This document shows positions 16,207 through 25,259 of a DNA stretch of 64,000 nt, one piece after another. The translations under genes and the position numbers were made by a program. Numbering within the stretch: the first letter of the stretch is position 1; every line of letters starts with the position of its first letter. Under the pieces are notes generated by a model. The model did not search any database, was not told where the DNA came from, and saw only the letters and a list, made by a program, of their open reading frames with translations. Location: positions 16,414 through 80,413 of the forward strand of contig NZ_CP094832.1 of assembly GCF_022865125.1 (NCBI RefSeq). The letters are read 5' to 3'. The DNA comes from Acuticoccus sp. I52.16.1. Lineage in GTDB: Bacteria > Pseudomonadota > Alphaproteobacteria > Rhizobiales > Amorphaceae.

Positions 16207-16944
16207 ATGGCCGACGACGGGGCGCGGGGCGCCGGAGCACCGCTCTACCGGCAGGTCGAGGCGTTGCTGCGCGCGCAGATCGAGGCCGGCAAGCATCCCG
16301 TCGGCACCGCGCTGCCGCCCGAGCAGGATCTAGCCGCCGCACTGCGCGTCAGCCGCGCCACCGTGCGCAACGCCATCCGCACCCTGGCCGAAGACGGCCT
16401 CGTCAAGCCGACGCCCGGTGTCGGCACCCTGGTGGTGCGCACGCGGACCCCGGCACGGCGATCGACCCTCCTCGGCCTCACCGAAGATCCGCGCCTCACC
16501 GGCGTCCCCACCCGTGCGCGCACGCTGCATGCCGAACTTGCCGCCCCCTCCCCCGCCGTGCGCGACAAGCTGGCGCTGCGCCACGACGAGCGCGCGCTGC
16601 ACCTCGTCCGCCTGCGCGACGTCGCAGGGGCGCCGTTCACCGTCATCCGCTCGTACGTGCCCGAATGGGTCGGCCTGACGCCGAAGGACGACTTTTCCGG
16701 CGCGATCTACGACCTCATCGAGCGTTCGCGGAAACTGCACATCACCCACGGCGAGGACACCGTCGCCGCCCGCGCCGCCACGCCGGGCGAGGCCGAGGCG
16801 CTGGAGATCGCCCCCGGCACGCCCGTCCTCACCATCCGCCGCACCTCCTTCGTCGAGCCCGACCGGCCGGTCGAGTATGCCGAGGCGGCGATCCGCAGCG
16901 ACCTCTACGAATACAACGTCACCCTGACGAGGACCGCCCGATGA
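16207..16944 (+). CDS. GntR-family regulator, HutC subgroup (UTRA domain)
   Basis: A 245-residue protein. The N-terminal winged helix is YRQVEALLRAQIEAG with LRVSRATVRNAIRTLAEDGLV, and the C-terminal UTRA ligand domain spans about 85-240 (LRDVAGAPFTVIRSYVPE; the end reads DLYEYNVTLTR). I use ATG 16207, which has GAGGGG upstream; an earlier ATG at 16150 would extend through the operator. UTRA regulators respond to small acids, amines or sugar phosphates. It may control the hydantoinase genes that follow, the tartrate genes behind it, or both. Confidence 0.88.
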   Translation: MADDGARGAGAPLYRQVEALLRAQIEAGKHPVGTALPPEQDLAAALRVSRATVRNAIRTLAEDGLVKPTPGVGTLVVRTRTPARRSTLLGLTEDPRLTGVPTRARTLHAELAAPSPAVRDKLALRHDERALHLVRLRDVAGAPFTVIRSYVPEWVGLTPKDDFSGAIYDLIERSRKLHITHGEDTVAARAATPGEAEALEIAPGTPVLTIRRTSFVEPDRPVEYAEAAIRSDLYEYNVTLTRTAR

Positions 16945-17026
16945 TCCCGCCCCCACCGGGCCGGCGCCGTCGCGTACCATGACCCCATCCTCTCCCGCCC
17001 CCTCCTCGACCCAAGGACAACGCCCC

Positions 17027-18865
17027 ATGCGCCAAGACGCGGAACCCGCATCCGGCGGCCCGCTGCGGCCCGCCGGTCCGCCGCCCGTGTGCGACCCCGT
17101 CACGCTTGAGATCGTGCGCGGCGCCATCTCCGCCGCGCAGAGCGAGATGGAAGCGCTGATCGAGCGCACCGCCATCTCCGCCTTCATCCGCGAGAAGAAG
17201 GACTTCTACACCGCCCTCTTCGACGCCGACGGGATCATGGCGGTCGGCTCCAAGGTGCCGATCTTCGGCGACCTCACCGGCCCCGTCTTCGCCGTCTTCC
17301 CCAAGGAAACGATGCGGCCCGGCGACGTCTACTGGTACAACGACTGCTACGGCTCGCAGGGCGCGGTGTCGCATTCCAACGACCAGGTGCTGCTGGCCCC
17401 GGTCTTCACCGGCGGCGTCCTGTCGGCGTTCGTCATGTCCTGGGCGCACTTTGCCGACATCGGCGGCCTGCGCGCCGGGTCGATCAGCCCGGACGCGACC
17501 GAGATCTTCCAGGAAGGCATCATCATCCCGCCGACGAAGCTCGTCGACGCCGGGGTCACGAACGAGGCGACGCTCGCCATCTTCCACCGCAACTCGCGCT
17601 TTCCCGACCAGAGCGTCGGCGACATGAGCGCGCTGGTGGCGAGCGTCGGGCTCGGCGTCACCCGCGTCGGCGAAATCGCCGAGCGGTTCGGGCGCACGGT
17701 GTTCGCCGATGCGCTCGCCCAGCTCCTCGCCCGCACGCGCGCCCTGGTGCGTCAACGCCTCGCCGAGACGTTCGACTACGGCACTCACCGCTTCACCGAC
17801 GCGATCGACACCGACGGACACGGCAACGGCCCCTTCAAGATGCGCTTCGCCCTCACCCGCGAGCGCGGGCCGGACGGCGAGGACCGCTTCATCTTCGACG
17901 CGACCGAGAGCGACGATCAGGCGGCGGGGCCGATCAACCTCATCATGAACCCCGGTGTCCCGGGCGCGGCGTTGGGGCTCTACTACCTCGGCGGCGACCC
18001 GGCGCAGGTGTGCAACGCCGGCGGCCCCCTCGCGATCGACGAGGTGCGGTTGCGCGAGGGGTCGATCGTGCAGCCCAGATGGCCGGCGCCGCTCGGCCTG
18101 CGCGGCCTGACGATGATGCGCATGCTCTCCGCGCTGAACGGGCTCGTCAACGTCGCCGGCGGCGGCGCACCGGCCGCCCAATCGGCCTACGTGGTGGCGA
18201 TGATCCGCGGCATGGCGCGCGACGAGCACGGGGCGCTCGCCCCCTACCTCCTGTCGGACGGGATCGGCGTCGGCTACGGCGCGCGGCCGACCGCGGACGG
18301 GATCGACGCGGTCTACTTCGTGGCGCAGGAGAACTACCCGGTCGAGTTCCTGGAGCTCGGCTATCCGGTGACTATGCGCTCCTACGGCATCGCGGTCGAC
18401 ACCGGCGGGCCGGGGCGTTACCGCGGCGGCTGTGGCATCGTGCGCGAGTACGTCATCGAAGCCGAGACGGCGATGCTGTCGATCCGGATCGACAGCGTGA
18501 AGAACCCGCCGTGGGGCTATGCCGGCGGCAAGTCCGGCGGCGCCGGGCGCGTCGTCGTCAATCCCGGCACGGCGAGCGAGCGCGAGCTGGCCCCGCTGTC
18601 GGACGGCAACGCCCTCCAAAAAGGCGACATCCTGCGCATCGTCACCGGCGGGGGCGGCGGCTACGGCCACCCGTACGACCGCCCGGCCGACGACGTGCTC
18701 GAAGACGTCCTCGGCGGCTTCGTCACCGCCGAGGCGGCCGCCCTCCACTACGGCGTCGTCGTCGCGGGCGGGGCGCTCGACGCGGCCGCCACCGCCTCGC
18801 GCCGCCTCGACCGTCCCGCCATCAAAGCCTTCCACCGTAACGAGTACGTCGATGCCCTCGTCTAG
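17027..18865 (+). CDS. hyuB: Hydantoinase B / oxoprolinase beta-type subunit
   Basis: A 612-residue HyuB-family protein: DPVTLEIVRGAISAAQSEME at the N-terminus, FGDLTGPV, a GDVYWYNDCYGSQGAVSHSND segment, and the C-terminal GGGGGYGHPYDRP. With HyuA it forms an ATP-dependent enzyme opening hydantoins, 5-oxoproline or related lactams; acetone carboxylase belongs to the same superfamily. I prefer ATG 17027 (AAGGAC 9 bases upstream) over the earlier ATG 16979. It overlaps hyuA by 14 bases. Confidence 0.9.
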   Translation: MRQDAEPASGGPLRPAGPPPVCDPVTLEIVRGAISAAQSEMEALIERTAISAFIREKKDFYTALFDADGIMAVGSKVPIFGDLTGPVFAVFPKETMRPGDVYWYNDCYGSQGAVSHSNDQVLLAPVFTGGVLSAFVMSWAHFADIGGLRAGSISPDATEIFQEGIIIPPTKLVDAGVTNEATLAIFHRNSRFPDQSVGDMSALVASVGLGVTRVGEIAERFGRTVFADALAQLLARTRALVRQRLAETFDYGTHRFTDAIDTDGHGNGPFKMRFALTRERGPDGEDRFIFDATESDDQAAGPINLIMNPGVPGAALGLYYLGGDPAQVCNAGGPLAIDEVRLREGSIVQPRWPAPLGLRGLTMMRMLSALNGLVNVAGGGAPAAQSAYVVAMIRGMARDEHGALAPYLLSDGIGVGYGARPTADGIDAVYFVAQENYPVEFLELGYPVTMRSYGIAVDTGGPGRYRGGCGIVREYVIEAETAMLSIRIDSVKNPPWGYAGGKSGGAGRVVVNPGTASERELAPLSDGNALQKGDILRIVTGGGGGYGHPYDRPADDVLEDVLGGFVTAEAAALHYGVVVAGGALDAAATASRRLDRPAIKAFHRNEYVDALV

Positions 18866-20885
18866 TTCGGCCCTCTCCATCGCCGTCGACATCGGCGGCA
18901 CCTTCACCGACGTCGCGCTGGTGGACCACGCCACCGGCACCAAGTGGCGCGCCAAGACGCCGAGCGTCCCGTCCGATCCGTCCGAAGCGTTCCTCAACGG
19001 CATCCGCCTGGCGCTCGCCGACGCGGGGCGCGAGGCGTCGGCGCTGACGCAGGTGCTGCACGGCACCACCGTCGCCACCAACATGATCCTCGAAAACAAG
19101 GGCGCCAAGACCGCGCTGGTGACGACGCGCGGCTTCCGTCACGTCCTCGCCATCGGCCGGCAGGACATTCCGCGGGCGGCCAACCTCTACACCTGGGTCA
19201 AGCCCAAACGCCCCGTGCCGCCTTCGCGCATCGTCGAGGTGGACGAGCGCATTCTCGCCGGCGGCATCGTCGGCACCCCGCTCGACGAGGAGAGTGTCCA
19301 CGCCGCCGCGCGCGCGCTGGCGAAGATGGACGTCGAGGCGGTGGCGGTGTGCCTGATGCACGCCTTCGCCAACCCCGAGCACGAGCGCCGCACCGCCGAG
19401 ATCCTCGCCGCCGCGCTGCCGGGCGTCGCCGTCACGACGTCGACCGACGTGCTGCCCGAGGTCCGCGAGTTCGAGCGCTCGCTGACGACGGTGCTCAACG
19501 CCGCGGTGATGCCGGGGATCACCACCTATGTCGGCCGGCTGGAGCGGCGGCTGGCGGACGAGGGGATCGCCGCGCCGCTTCTCCTCATGCAGTCCAACGG
19601 CGGCGTCGCCGGCGCGGAGGCGATCCGCAAGGCGCCGGCGCTGACCGCGCTCTCGGGCCCGGCGGCCGGTGTCGTCGGCGCGGCGGCGGACGCGGCGGCC
19701 TGCGGCATCGCCGATATCATCACGGTCGACATCGGCGGCACCAGCGCGGACATCTGCCTCATCGAAGGCGGGCGCATCGGGCTGACGCAGAAGGGCTCGG
19801 TCGGCGCCTGGCCGCTGCCGCTGCCGATGGTCGACATGGTCACGATCGGCGCCGGCGGCGGCTCGCTCGCCAAGGTGGAGCGGGCGACTCTGTCGGTCGG
19901 GCCGCAGAGCGCGGGGGCGATGCCCGGTCCCGCCGCCTACGGCCGCGGCGGCACCGCGCCGACGGTGACGGACGCGCACGTCGTCCTCGGCCACCTGCCG
20001 GCCCGCCTCCTGGGGGGAAAGATGGCGCTCGACGTCGAGGCCGCGCGCCGGTCCGTCGCCGAGCACGTCGCCGAGCCGCTGGGGCTCGACGTGGCGACGG
20101 CCGCGCGCGGCATCCTGGCGATCGCCGACAACCACATGGTCGGCGCGGTCCGCGTCGTCTCGGTCGAGCGGGGGCACGATCCGCGCGACTTCACCCTCGT
20201 CCCGTTCGGCGGGGCGGGACCGCTGCACGGCTGCGCGCTCGCCGATCTTCTCGGCATCCGGCGCGTGATGATCCCGGTCGCGCCCGGCGTCCTGTGCGCC
20301 GACGGGCTGCTCGCGGCCGACCTCAAGGCCGAGTTCAGCCGCACCTTGCCGAAGGCCGGCCCGGTGGAGGTGGAGGCCGCCGGCGCCATCCTCGCCGCGC
20401 TGAGCGCGCGCGCCACCGCCTGGTTCGACGCCGAAGGCGTCGCGGCGGCCGACCGGCGGACCGCCTCCGTCGCGCTCCTGCGCTATCACGGCCAGGGCAA
20501 CGAACTCGCCGTGCCCTGGGCCGAAACGCGCGCCGACGTGGAAGCCCGCTTCGCCGAGCGGCACGAAGCGCTCTACGGCTTCGCCCTCGACGCGCCGATC
20601 GAACTCGTCACCCTGCGGATCGAGGCGATCGGCGTCGCGTCCGAGCCGACGCGCAACCCCCTCCCCGCCGGCAACCGGCCGGAGCCGACCGAGACGGTCG
20701 CGGTTCACTTCGCGGACGGGGCACGGGAGGTCCCGGTCTACGACCGGGCGACCTTCGGCGCGGGTACGCGGTTCGATGGCCCCGCCATCGTCAGCCAGTT
20801 CGACACCACCACCCTCGTCGCGCCCGGCTGGAGCGGGACGGTCCACCCCTCCGGCGCCATACTCCTGACGAAAGAGCCCGCATGA
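18852..20885 (+). CDS. hyuA: Hydantoinase A / oxoprolinase alpha-type subunit
   Basis: A 677-residue HyuA-family ATPase subunit with the actin-like phosphate motif DIGGTFTDVALV at residue about 12 and a second VDIGGTSADICL near 290. It also has LHGTTVATNMILE and TLVPFGGAGPLHGCALA. The start at 18852 lies inside the 3' end of hyuB; upstream in-frame codons belong to the overlapping frame. It acts in the cytosol with HyuB. The length is in the normal range for HyuA (about 680-700). It is followed by an overlapping (ATGA) M20 hydrolase gene that could act on the ring-opened N-carbamoyl or peptide product. Confidence 0.9.
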   Translation: MPSSSSALSIAVDIGGTFTDVALVDHATGTKWRAKTPSVPSDPSEAFLNGIRLALADAGREASALTQVLHGTTVATNMILENKGAKTALVTTRGFRHVLAIGRQDIPRAANLYTWVKPKRPVPPSRIVEVDERILAGGIVGTPLDEESVHAAARALAKMDVEAVAVCLMHAFANPEHERRTAEILAAALPGVAVTTSTDVLPEVREFERSLTTVLNAAVMPGITTYVGRLERRLADEGIAAPLLLMQSNGGVAGAEAIRKAPALTALSGPAAGVVGAAADAAACGIADIITVDIGGTSADICLIEGGRIGLTQKGSVGAWPLPLPMVDMVTIGAGGGSLAKVERATLSVGPQSAGAMPGPAAYGRGGTAPTVTDAHVVLGHLPARLLGGKMALDVEAARRSVAEHVAEPLGLDVATAARGILAIADNHMVGAVRVVSVERGHDPRDFTLVPFGGAGPLHGCALADLLGIRRVMIPVAPGVLCADGLLAADLKAEFSRTLPKAGPVEVEAAGAILAALSARATAWFDAEGVAAADRRTASVALLRYHGQGNELAVPWAETRADVEARFAERHEALYGFALDAPIELVTLRIEAIGVASEPTRNPLPAGNRPEPTETVAVHFADGAREVPVYDRATFGAGTRFDGPAIVSQFDTTTLVAPGWSGTVHPSGAILLTKEPA

Positions 20886-22261
20886 TGTCTGCCACCACCC
20901 CCATCGACGGCGTCTTCGCGCACATCGACGCCAATCGGGAGAGCTTCGTCGCGCGGCTGATGGACTATGTGCGCCATCCCTCGATCAGCGCGCAGAATAT
21001 CGGCATCCGCGAGGTGTCGGCGCTGCTGGTGGAGATGCTGAAGGGCCTCGGCATGGAGGTCGAGGCGGTGCCGACGAAGAACCACCCGATGGTGCTCGGC
21101 CGCCGCGGCGCCGATCCGTCGAAGCCGACCGTGCTCCTCTACGGCCACTACGACGTGCAGCCGCCCGAGCCGTACGAGGAATGGCTGAGCCCGCCGTTCG
21201 AGCCGACGATCCGCGACGGACGGATCTACGCGCGCGGCGTCGGCGACAACAAGGGCCAGCACCTCGCCCAGCTCCTCGCCATCGAATCGCACCTCGCGGT
21301 GACCGGCGAGCTGCCCTGCAACGTGATCGTCCTCCTGGAGGGCGAGGAGGAGATCGGCAGCCCGCACATCGCCGAGTTCGTGGCCGAGCATGCCGCCCGC
21401 CTCGACGCCGACCTCGTCGTCACCTCCGACGGACCGCTGCACCCCTCCGGCAAGCCGATCGTCGTCTTCGGCGTGCGCGGGATGGCGAGTTTCGACCTCG
21501 TCGCCAAGACGGCGGGGACCGACGCGCACTCGGGCAATCACGGCGGGTTGATGCCGAACGCCGTCTGGCAGCTCGTCCACCTCCTCGGCACCATGAAGCG
21601 GCCGGACGGGACGATCACCATCGACGGCCTGCACGACCCCGTCGTCCCGCCGACCGAGCAGGCCCGCGCGGCCGCCGCGGCACTGCCGCTCGACGTTGAG
21701 GGCTACAAGGCCGCGATGGGCCTGACGGCGCTCGACGAGCCGACGGACCGCCCGTTCTACGAGCGGTTGATGTTCCACCCGACGCTGACCATCAACGGCC
21801 TTCACGGGGGCTACGGCGGCGACGGCTCCAAGGCGGTCCTGCCGTGCGAGGCGGTGGCGAAGTGCGACATCCGCCTCGTCGACGAGATGACGCCGGACCA
21901 GGTGCTCGACGCGGTCGAAGCCCACGTCGCGCGCCATGCGCCGACGGTGAAGGTGGTGCGCCGGGGCGGGATGCTCCCCTCGCGCACGCCGATGGATTCG
22001 CCCTACACCGCCCCGCTCGTCGCCGCCGTGGTGGCCGCGCGGGGCGTCGAGCCGCTGCTCTATCCCAGCCTGGGCGGCAGTCTGCCGGACTACGTCTTCA
22101 CCAAGACGCTCGGCCTGCCGGCGTTCGTGATCCCCTACGCGAACGCCGACGAACGCAACCACGCGCCCAACGAGAACCTGGAGATCGACCTCTTCATCAA
22201 AGGGATCCGGACCGGCGCGGCGCTCCTCGACCAGCTCGGCAAGATGACGCGCCGAGGGTAG
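20882..22261 (+). CDS. M20-family metallopeptidase / N-carbamoyl- or dipeptide hydrolase
   Basis: A 459-residue di-zinc hydrolase. LLYGHYDVQPP carries the first metal His and the catalytic-side Asp, GVGDNKGQ gives the bridging Asp, LEGEEEIGS gives the catalytic and metal Glu, and HSGNHGG and NERNHAPNE supply His residues of the lid and active site. Length and motifs are those of PepV/carnosinase-like M20 dipeptidases. It shares an operon with hyuBA, so hydrolysis of the opened ring product is a reasonable inference. The exact substrate is unknown. Confidence 0.85.
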   Translation: MMSATTPIDGVFAHIDANRESFVARLMDYVRHPSISAQNIGIREVSALLVEMLKGLGMEVEAVPTKNHPMVLGRRGADPSKPTVLLYGHYDVQPPEPYEEWLSPPFEPTIRDGRIYARGVGDNKGQHLAQLLAIESHLAVTGELPCNVIVLLEGEEEIGSPHIAEFVAEHAARLDADLVVTSDGPLHPSGKPIVVFGVRGMASFDLVAKTAGTDAHSGNHGGLMPNAVWQLVHLLGTMKRPDGTITIDGLHDPVVPPTEQARAAAAALPLDVEGYKAAMGLTALDEPTDRPFYERLMFHPTLTINGLHGGYGGDGSKAVLPCEAVAKCDIRLVDEMTPDQVLDAVEAHVARHAPTVKVVRRGGMLPSRTPMDSPYTAPLVAAVVAARGVEPLLYPSLGGSLPDYVFTKTLGLPAFVIPYANADERNHAPNENLEIDLFIKGIRTGAALLDQLGKMTRRG

Positions 22262-22270
22262 CGGCCGCGG

Positions 22271-22978
22271 TCAGTCCGGGAGCTGCTCCAGCGCGGCGTC
22301 CCGGGCGTTGGTGACGTAGTGGCGCACGCTGCGGACGGCCCCCTCGGGGTCGCCCGCTTCCACCGCGGCGACGATCGCCTCGATCTCGCCCAGGCTCGTC
22401 TCGACGCGGCCGGGCTTGGACATCGACGTCATGCGCAGCCAGCTGATGCGGGCGTTCACGTGGTCGAGGATGTCGTCGAAGATCTCGTGGTCCAGCGCGT
22501 GCACGATGTGCTTGTTGAAGCGCACCATGACGTGCACGAGCTGCCGCAGGTCCATGCGGCCGGCGGCCTCCGTCAGCTCGCCGAAGATCGCCCGCAGGCC
22601 GGCGCGCTGCTCGGGCGTCGCGCGAGCAGCGAACGCCTCGATCAGGCGTTCCTCCAGCATGCCGCGCAGCTCGTAGATCTCGGCCGCCTGCTTGCGGGTG
22701 AGCACGGCGACCGTGGGTCCGCGCTTGGGCCCCATATCGATCAGCCGCTCGGCCTCCAGCTGGCGGATCACCTCGCGGATGGACGCGCGGCTGACGCCCA
22801 GCCCCTCGCACAGCTCGCGCTCGATCAGCCGCGTGCCGGGGCGGAGCTGGCCGGTGATGATCGCCTCGCGCAGCCGCTCGAACGCCTTCTCGCGCACCAG
22901 CGTGGGCGGGCCGACGGCGTCCAGCGCATCGGCGACGCGGACCGCGACCGGGGCGCGCTCTTCGATTTCGCTTCTCAT
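22271..22978 (-). CDS. GntR-family regulator, FCD subgroup
   Basis: A 235-residue protein with an N-terminal winged helix (REAIITGQLRPGTRLIERELCEGLGVSR, quoted loosely at residues 35-63) and a helical FCD domain. It is the third gene of a leftward unit: M20 hydrolase, quinone-oxidoreductase-like gene, regulator, each joined by ATGA. Being last, it is probably made together with the genes it controls. Effector unknown. Confidence 0.88.
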   Translation of the reverse strand: MRSEIEERAPVAVRVADALDAVGPPTLVREKAFERLREAIITGQLRPGTRLIERELCEGLGVSRASIREVIRQLEAERLIDMGPKRGPTVAVLTRKQAAEIYELRGMLEERLIEAFAARATPEQRAGLRAIFGELTEAAGRMDLRQLVHVMVRFNKHIVHALDHEIFDDILDHVNARISWLRMTSMSKPGRVETSLGEIEAIVAAVEAGDPEGAVRSVRHYVTNARDAALEQLPD

Positions 22979-23979
22979 GGGTCGATCGCCACCACGATGT
23001 TGCCGATGGTGCGTCCCCCTTCCATCTCCTCGTGCGCCGCGGGAGCCGCGCGCATCGTGTGAACCGAGGCGACGTCGGGGACGAGCCGGCCATCGCGCAG
23101 GAGCGCTGCGATCAGGCGGCCCCCTTCCCGTCGCACCTCGGGCGGCATCTTCCCGCCCTGCACGAAATGGAGCGTCACCCCCTTCAAAGCAAATGCGTAG
23201 TAGTCCAGCGTCGGCGTGCGATCGCTGGTGGACGAGTAGGATGCGACGCGCCCGTTCTCGGCGACCGTCGCCGCGTCGACCGCGCAGTTGGCGCCGAAGT
23301 CGACGTCGACGACGAGATCGGCGCCGCGCCCGCCCGTGATCTCGGCGACCGCGCCGGCGACGTCGTCGTTACGGTAGTCGAGGACGTGGTGCGCGCCGGC
23401 GTCCCGCGCGATGGCGCCCTTGTGCGGCGAGCTGACGGTGGCGATGACGCGCGCGCCGCCGTATCGGGCCAGCTCCACCGCGCAGCGGCCGACGCATCCC
23501 GCGCCACCGTGGATCAGCACCGTGCGCCCCGCGACGGGCCCGGCGTGCAGCACCGCGAAGTAGCCCGTGAACGCCGGGATGCCGACCGACGCGCCCTGCT
23601 CGAAGCTGAGCGTCGCCGGAAGCGGAAAGGCGTTCGTCGCCGGGGCCACCGCATAGCGGGCGCAGGTCCCGTTCTCGGGACCGACGCCCACGAGGAAGAC
23701 GCGCTCGCCGATGCGCGAGGCCGGGACGCCGTCGCCGACCGCGACCACCACGCCCGCCCCGTCGCTGTGCGGGACGACGCCGCCCTCGGGCAGCGGCACC
23801 CCCAGCCAGCCGGAGCGCTTCTTGGTGTCGTGCGGATTGACGCCGGAAGCCTTCACCTCGACCAAGAGCTCGCCGTGGCCGGGTGCGGGAACGGGGAGGT
23901 CGACGAGTTCGAGCGTCGTCGCAGCGGGGCCGAAGGCGGTGTAGCGGACCGCCGGCATGCGCTCCGGGTGCGCCGCCAT
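22975..23979 (-). CDS. Quinone-oxidoreductase-like MDR-family enzyme
   Basis: A 334-residue medium-chain dehydrogenase/reductase of the zinc-free QorA type. The N-terminus carries SGVNPHDTKKRSGW, and the Rossmann segment is VLIHGGAGCVGRCAVELARYG. The usual Cys/His zinc ligands of alcohol dehydrogenases are absent. It would use NADPH to reduce an alpha,beta-unsaturated carbonyl or quinone. The start at 23979 overlaps the upstream hydrolase stop by ATGA. Why a reductase sits between a peptidase and a regulator is not clear. Confidence 0.85.
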   Translation of the reverse strand: MAAHPERMPAVRYTAFGPAATTLELVDLPVPAPGHGELLVEVKASGVNPHDTKKRSGWLGVPLPEGGVVPHSDGAGVVVAVGDGVPASRIGERVFLVGVGPENGTCARYAVAPATNAFPLPATLSFEQGASVGIPAFTGYFAVLHAGPVAGRTVLIHGGAGCVGRCAVELARYGGARVIATVSSPHKGAIARDAGAHHVLDYRNDDVAGAVAEITGGRGADLVVDVDFGANCAVDAATVAENGRVASYSSTSDRTPTLDYYAFALKGVTLHFVQGGKMPPEVRREGGRLIAALLRDGRLVPDVASVHTMRAAPAAHEEMEGGRTIGNIVVAIDP

Positions 23980-25154
23980 CAGGGCGTCACCCGCGGCAGG
24001 CGCGACACGGCGAGCGCCACCGCCTGCGCCCGCGGCACTACGGTGGCGATCTCCAGATACTCGTCCGGCCCGTGGGCATGACCGCCGACGGGGCCGATCG
24101 CGCAAATTGTGGGCACGCCCTGGGCGGCGGTGAAACCGGAATCGGCGCAGGAGAGCGTGAACTCGCCGTCCAGCGTGATACCGAGGTCGCTCGCGGCGGC
24201 CTTGTAGTGCGCGAAAAGCGCGTCGCCCTCCGGCGTCGGCGCGACGGGGAGGTACTCGCCGCGGATGGCGATCTCGCCGCGCGTGCCGTCGATCACGCAG
24301 GTCCGCGCGATCTCCTCCACCGCGGCGACGAGATCGTCCCGGTCCGCCGGCGTCTTGTAGCGCAGGTCGATCTCGCACCGCGCATGGGGCGCGACCGAGT
24401 TGACCGACTGCCCGCCCGAGACGAGGCCGACGTTGATCTGCATGTTTCGGTCGGCGAAGCGCTCGTTCATCGCGAACCAGCGGCCGATCTTGTCGGCGAT
24501 CTCGGCGATGGCGCTGCGGCCGAGATGGAAGCTGTTGCCCGAGTGCGCCGCCTTGCCGAAGACCTCGGCGACGAAGAACACCCCGCCGCGCCGCCCGGTG
24601 ACGACGTTGCCGCTCATGCGCCCCGGCTCGGCGTTGAAGACGGCGCGCGCCCGCCGCGCCTCCGCCTCGATGATCGGGCGGCCGTGCGCGGTGGCGATCT
24701 CCTCGTCGCTGGTGAAGAGCGCGGCCATCGGCCCGGGCGCGCCGCCCAGCTCCTCGAAGGCGGCGAGGATGAAGGCGTTCTGCACCAGCCCCGCCTTCAT
24801 GTCGCACACGCCGGGGCCGTAGGCACGGCCGTTCGCGGTGGAGAACGGCCGCTGGGCCACCTCGCCGCGGCCGAACACGGTGTCGCGGTGGCCCATCAGC
24901 AGGATCTCCTTGCCGGGCGCGTCGGCGTTGATCACCGCGCGCACCGCGTCACCGCGCTCGGCGATCGGGATCCACTCGCATGCGATGCCGCGTGCCTCGA
25001 GCCAATCGGCCAACACGCGGCCGACTTCGTCGACGCCTTCCTTGTCGTAACTGCCGCTGTCGATGTTCACGAGAGTCTCGGTCAGGGCCAGCATTTCCCC
25101 GCCTTTTTCCTCGAACCACGTCGTCAGTCGCTGTTCCTGTTCGGTCAGTGCCAC
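23979..25154 (-). CDS. M20-family peptidase, carboxypeptidase G2 / ArgE-DapE type
   Basis: About 391 residues. LLMGHRDTVFGRGE and GPGVCDMKAG carry the first metal ligands, FTSDEEIAT the Glu pair, and GKAAHSGNSFHLG the dimer-lid His. The C-terminal CADSGFTAAQG loop and HGPDEYLE provide the last His. The sub-type is glutamate carboxypeptidase-like. The best start is GTG 25154 with AAGAGG upstream; the first in-frame ATG falls inside the conserved N-terminal helix. It diverges from the M28 peptidase gene. Confidence 0.83.
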   Translation of the reverse strand: MALTEQEQRLTTWFEEKGGEMLALTETLVNIDSGSYDKEGVDEVGRVLADWLEARGIACEWIPIAERGDAVRAVINADAPGKEILLMGHRDTVFGRGEVAQRPFSTANGRAYGPGVCDMKAGLVQNAFILAAFEELGGAPGPMAALFTSDEEIATAHGRPIIEAEARRARAVFNAEPGRMSGNVVTGRRGGVFFVAEVFGKAAHSGNSFHLGRSAIAEIADKIGRWFAMNERFADRNMQINVGLVSGGQSVNSVAPHARCEIDLRYKTPADRDDLVAAVEEIARTCVIDGTRGEIAIRGEYLPVAPTPEGDALFAHYKAAASDLGITLDGEFTLSCADSGFTAAQGVPTICAIGPVGGHAHGPDEYLEIATVVPRAQAVALAVSRLPRVTP

Positions 25155-25259
25155 GGCCCGAAAACCTCTTAGCTCAATCTTTGTGCAAGACCTAAATTGA
25201 CACCAAAAAGGGCAGCAGTCAGTATTTTTATCGGACTGTCTGACAAAAAGGGTTTCGCC
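25155..25259. promoter_or_regulatory. Divergent promoter region between M20 and M28 peptidase genes
   Basis: An AT-richer 105-base gap. TTGACA at 25197-25202 is a perfect -35 box, but the best -10 match (TATTTT, 25223-25228) is 20 bases away, so the promoter call is weak. TGACA(CC)AAAAAGGG at 25198-25212 recurs as TGACAAAAAGGG at 25241-25252. The second copy includes the ribosome-binding site of the M28 gene. CAGTC/GACTG arms (25216-25220, 25234-25238) could be a regulator site. Confidence 0.4.

Noticed and set aside
25197..25259. N-terminal extension of the M28 peptidase from ATG 25197
   Set aside because: The extension covers the TTGACA box and AT-rich promoter; ATG 25260 has a proper AAAAGGG site and the family's usual N-terminus.
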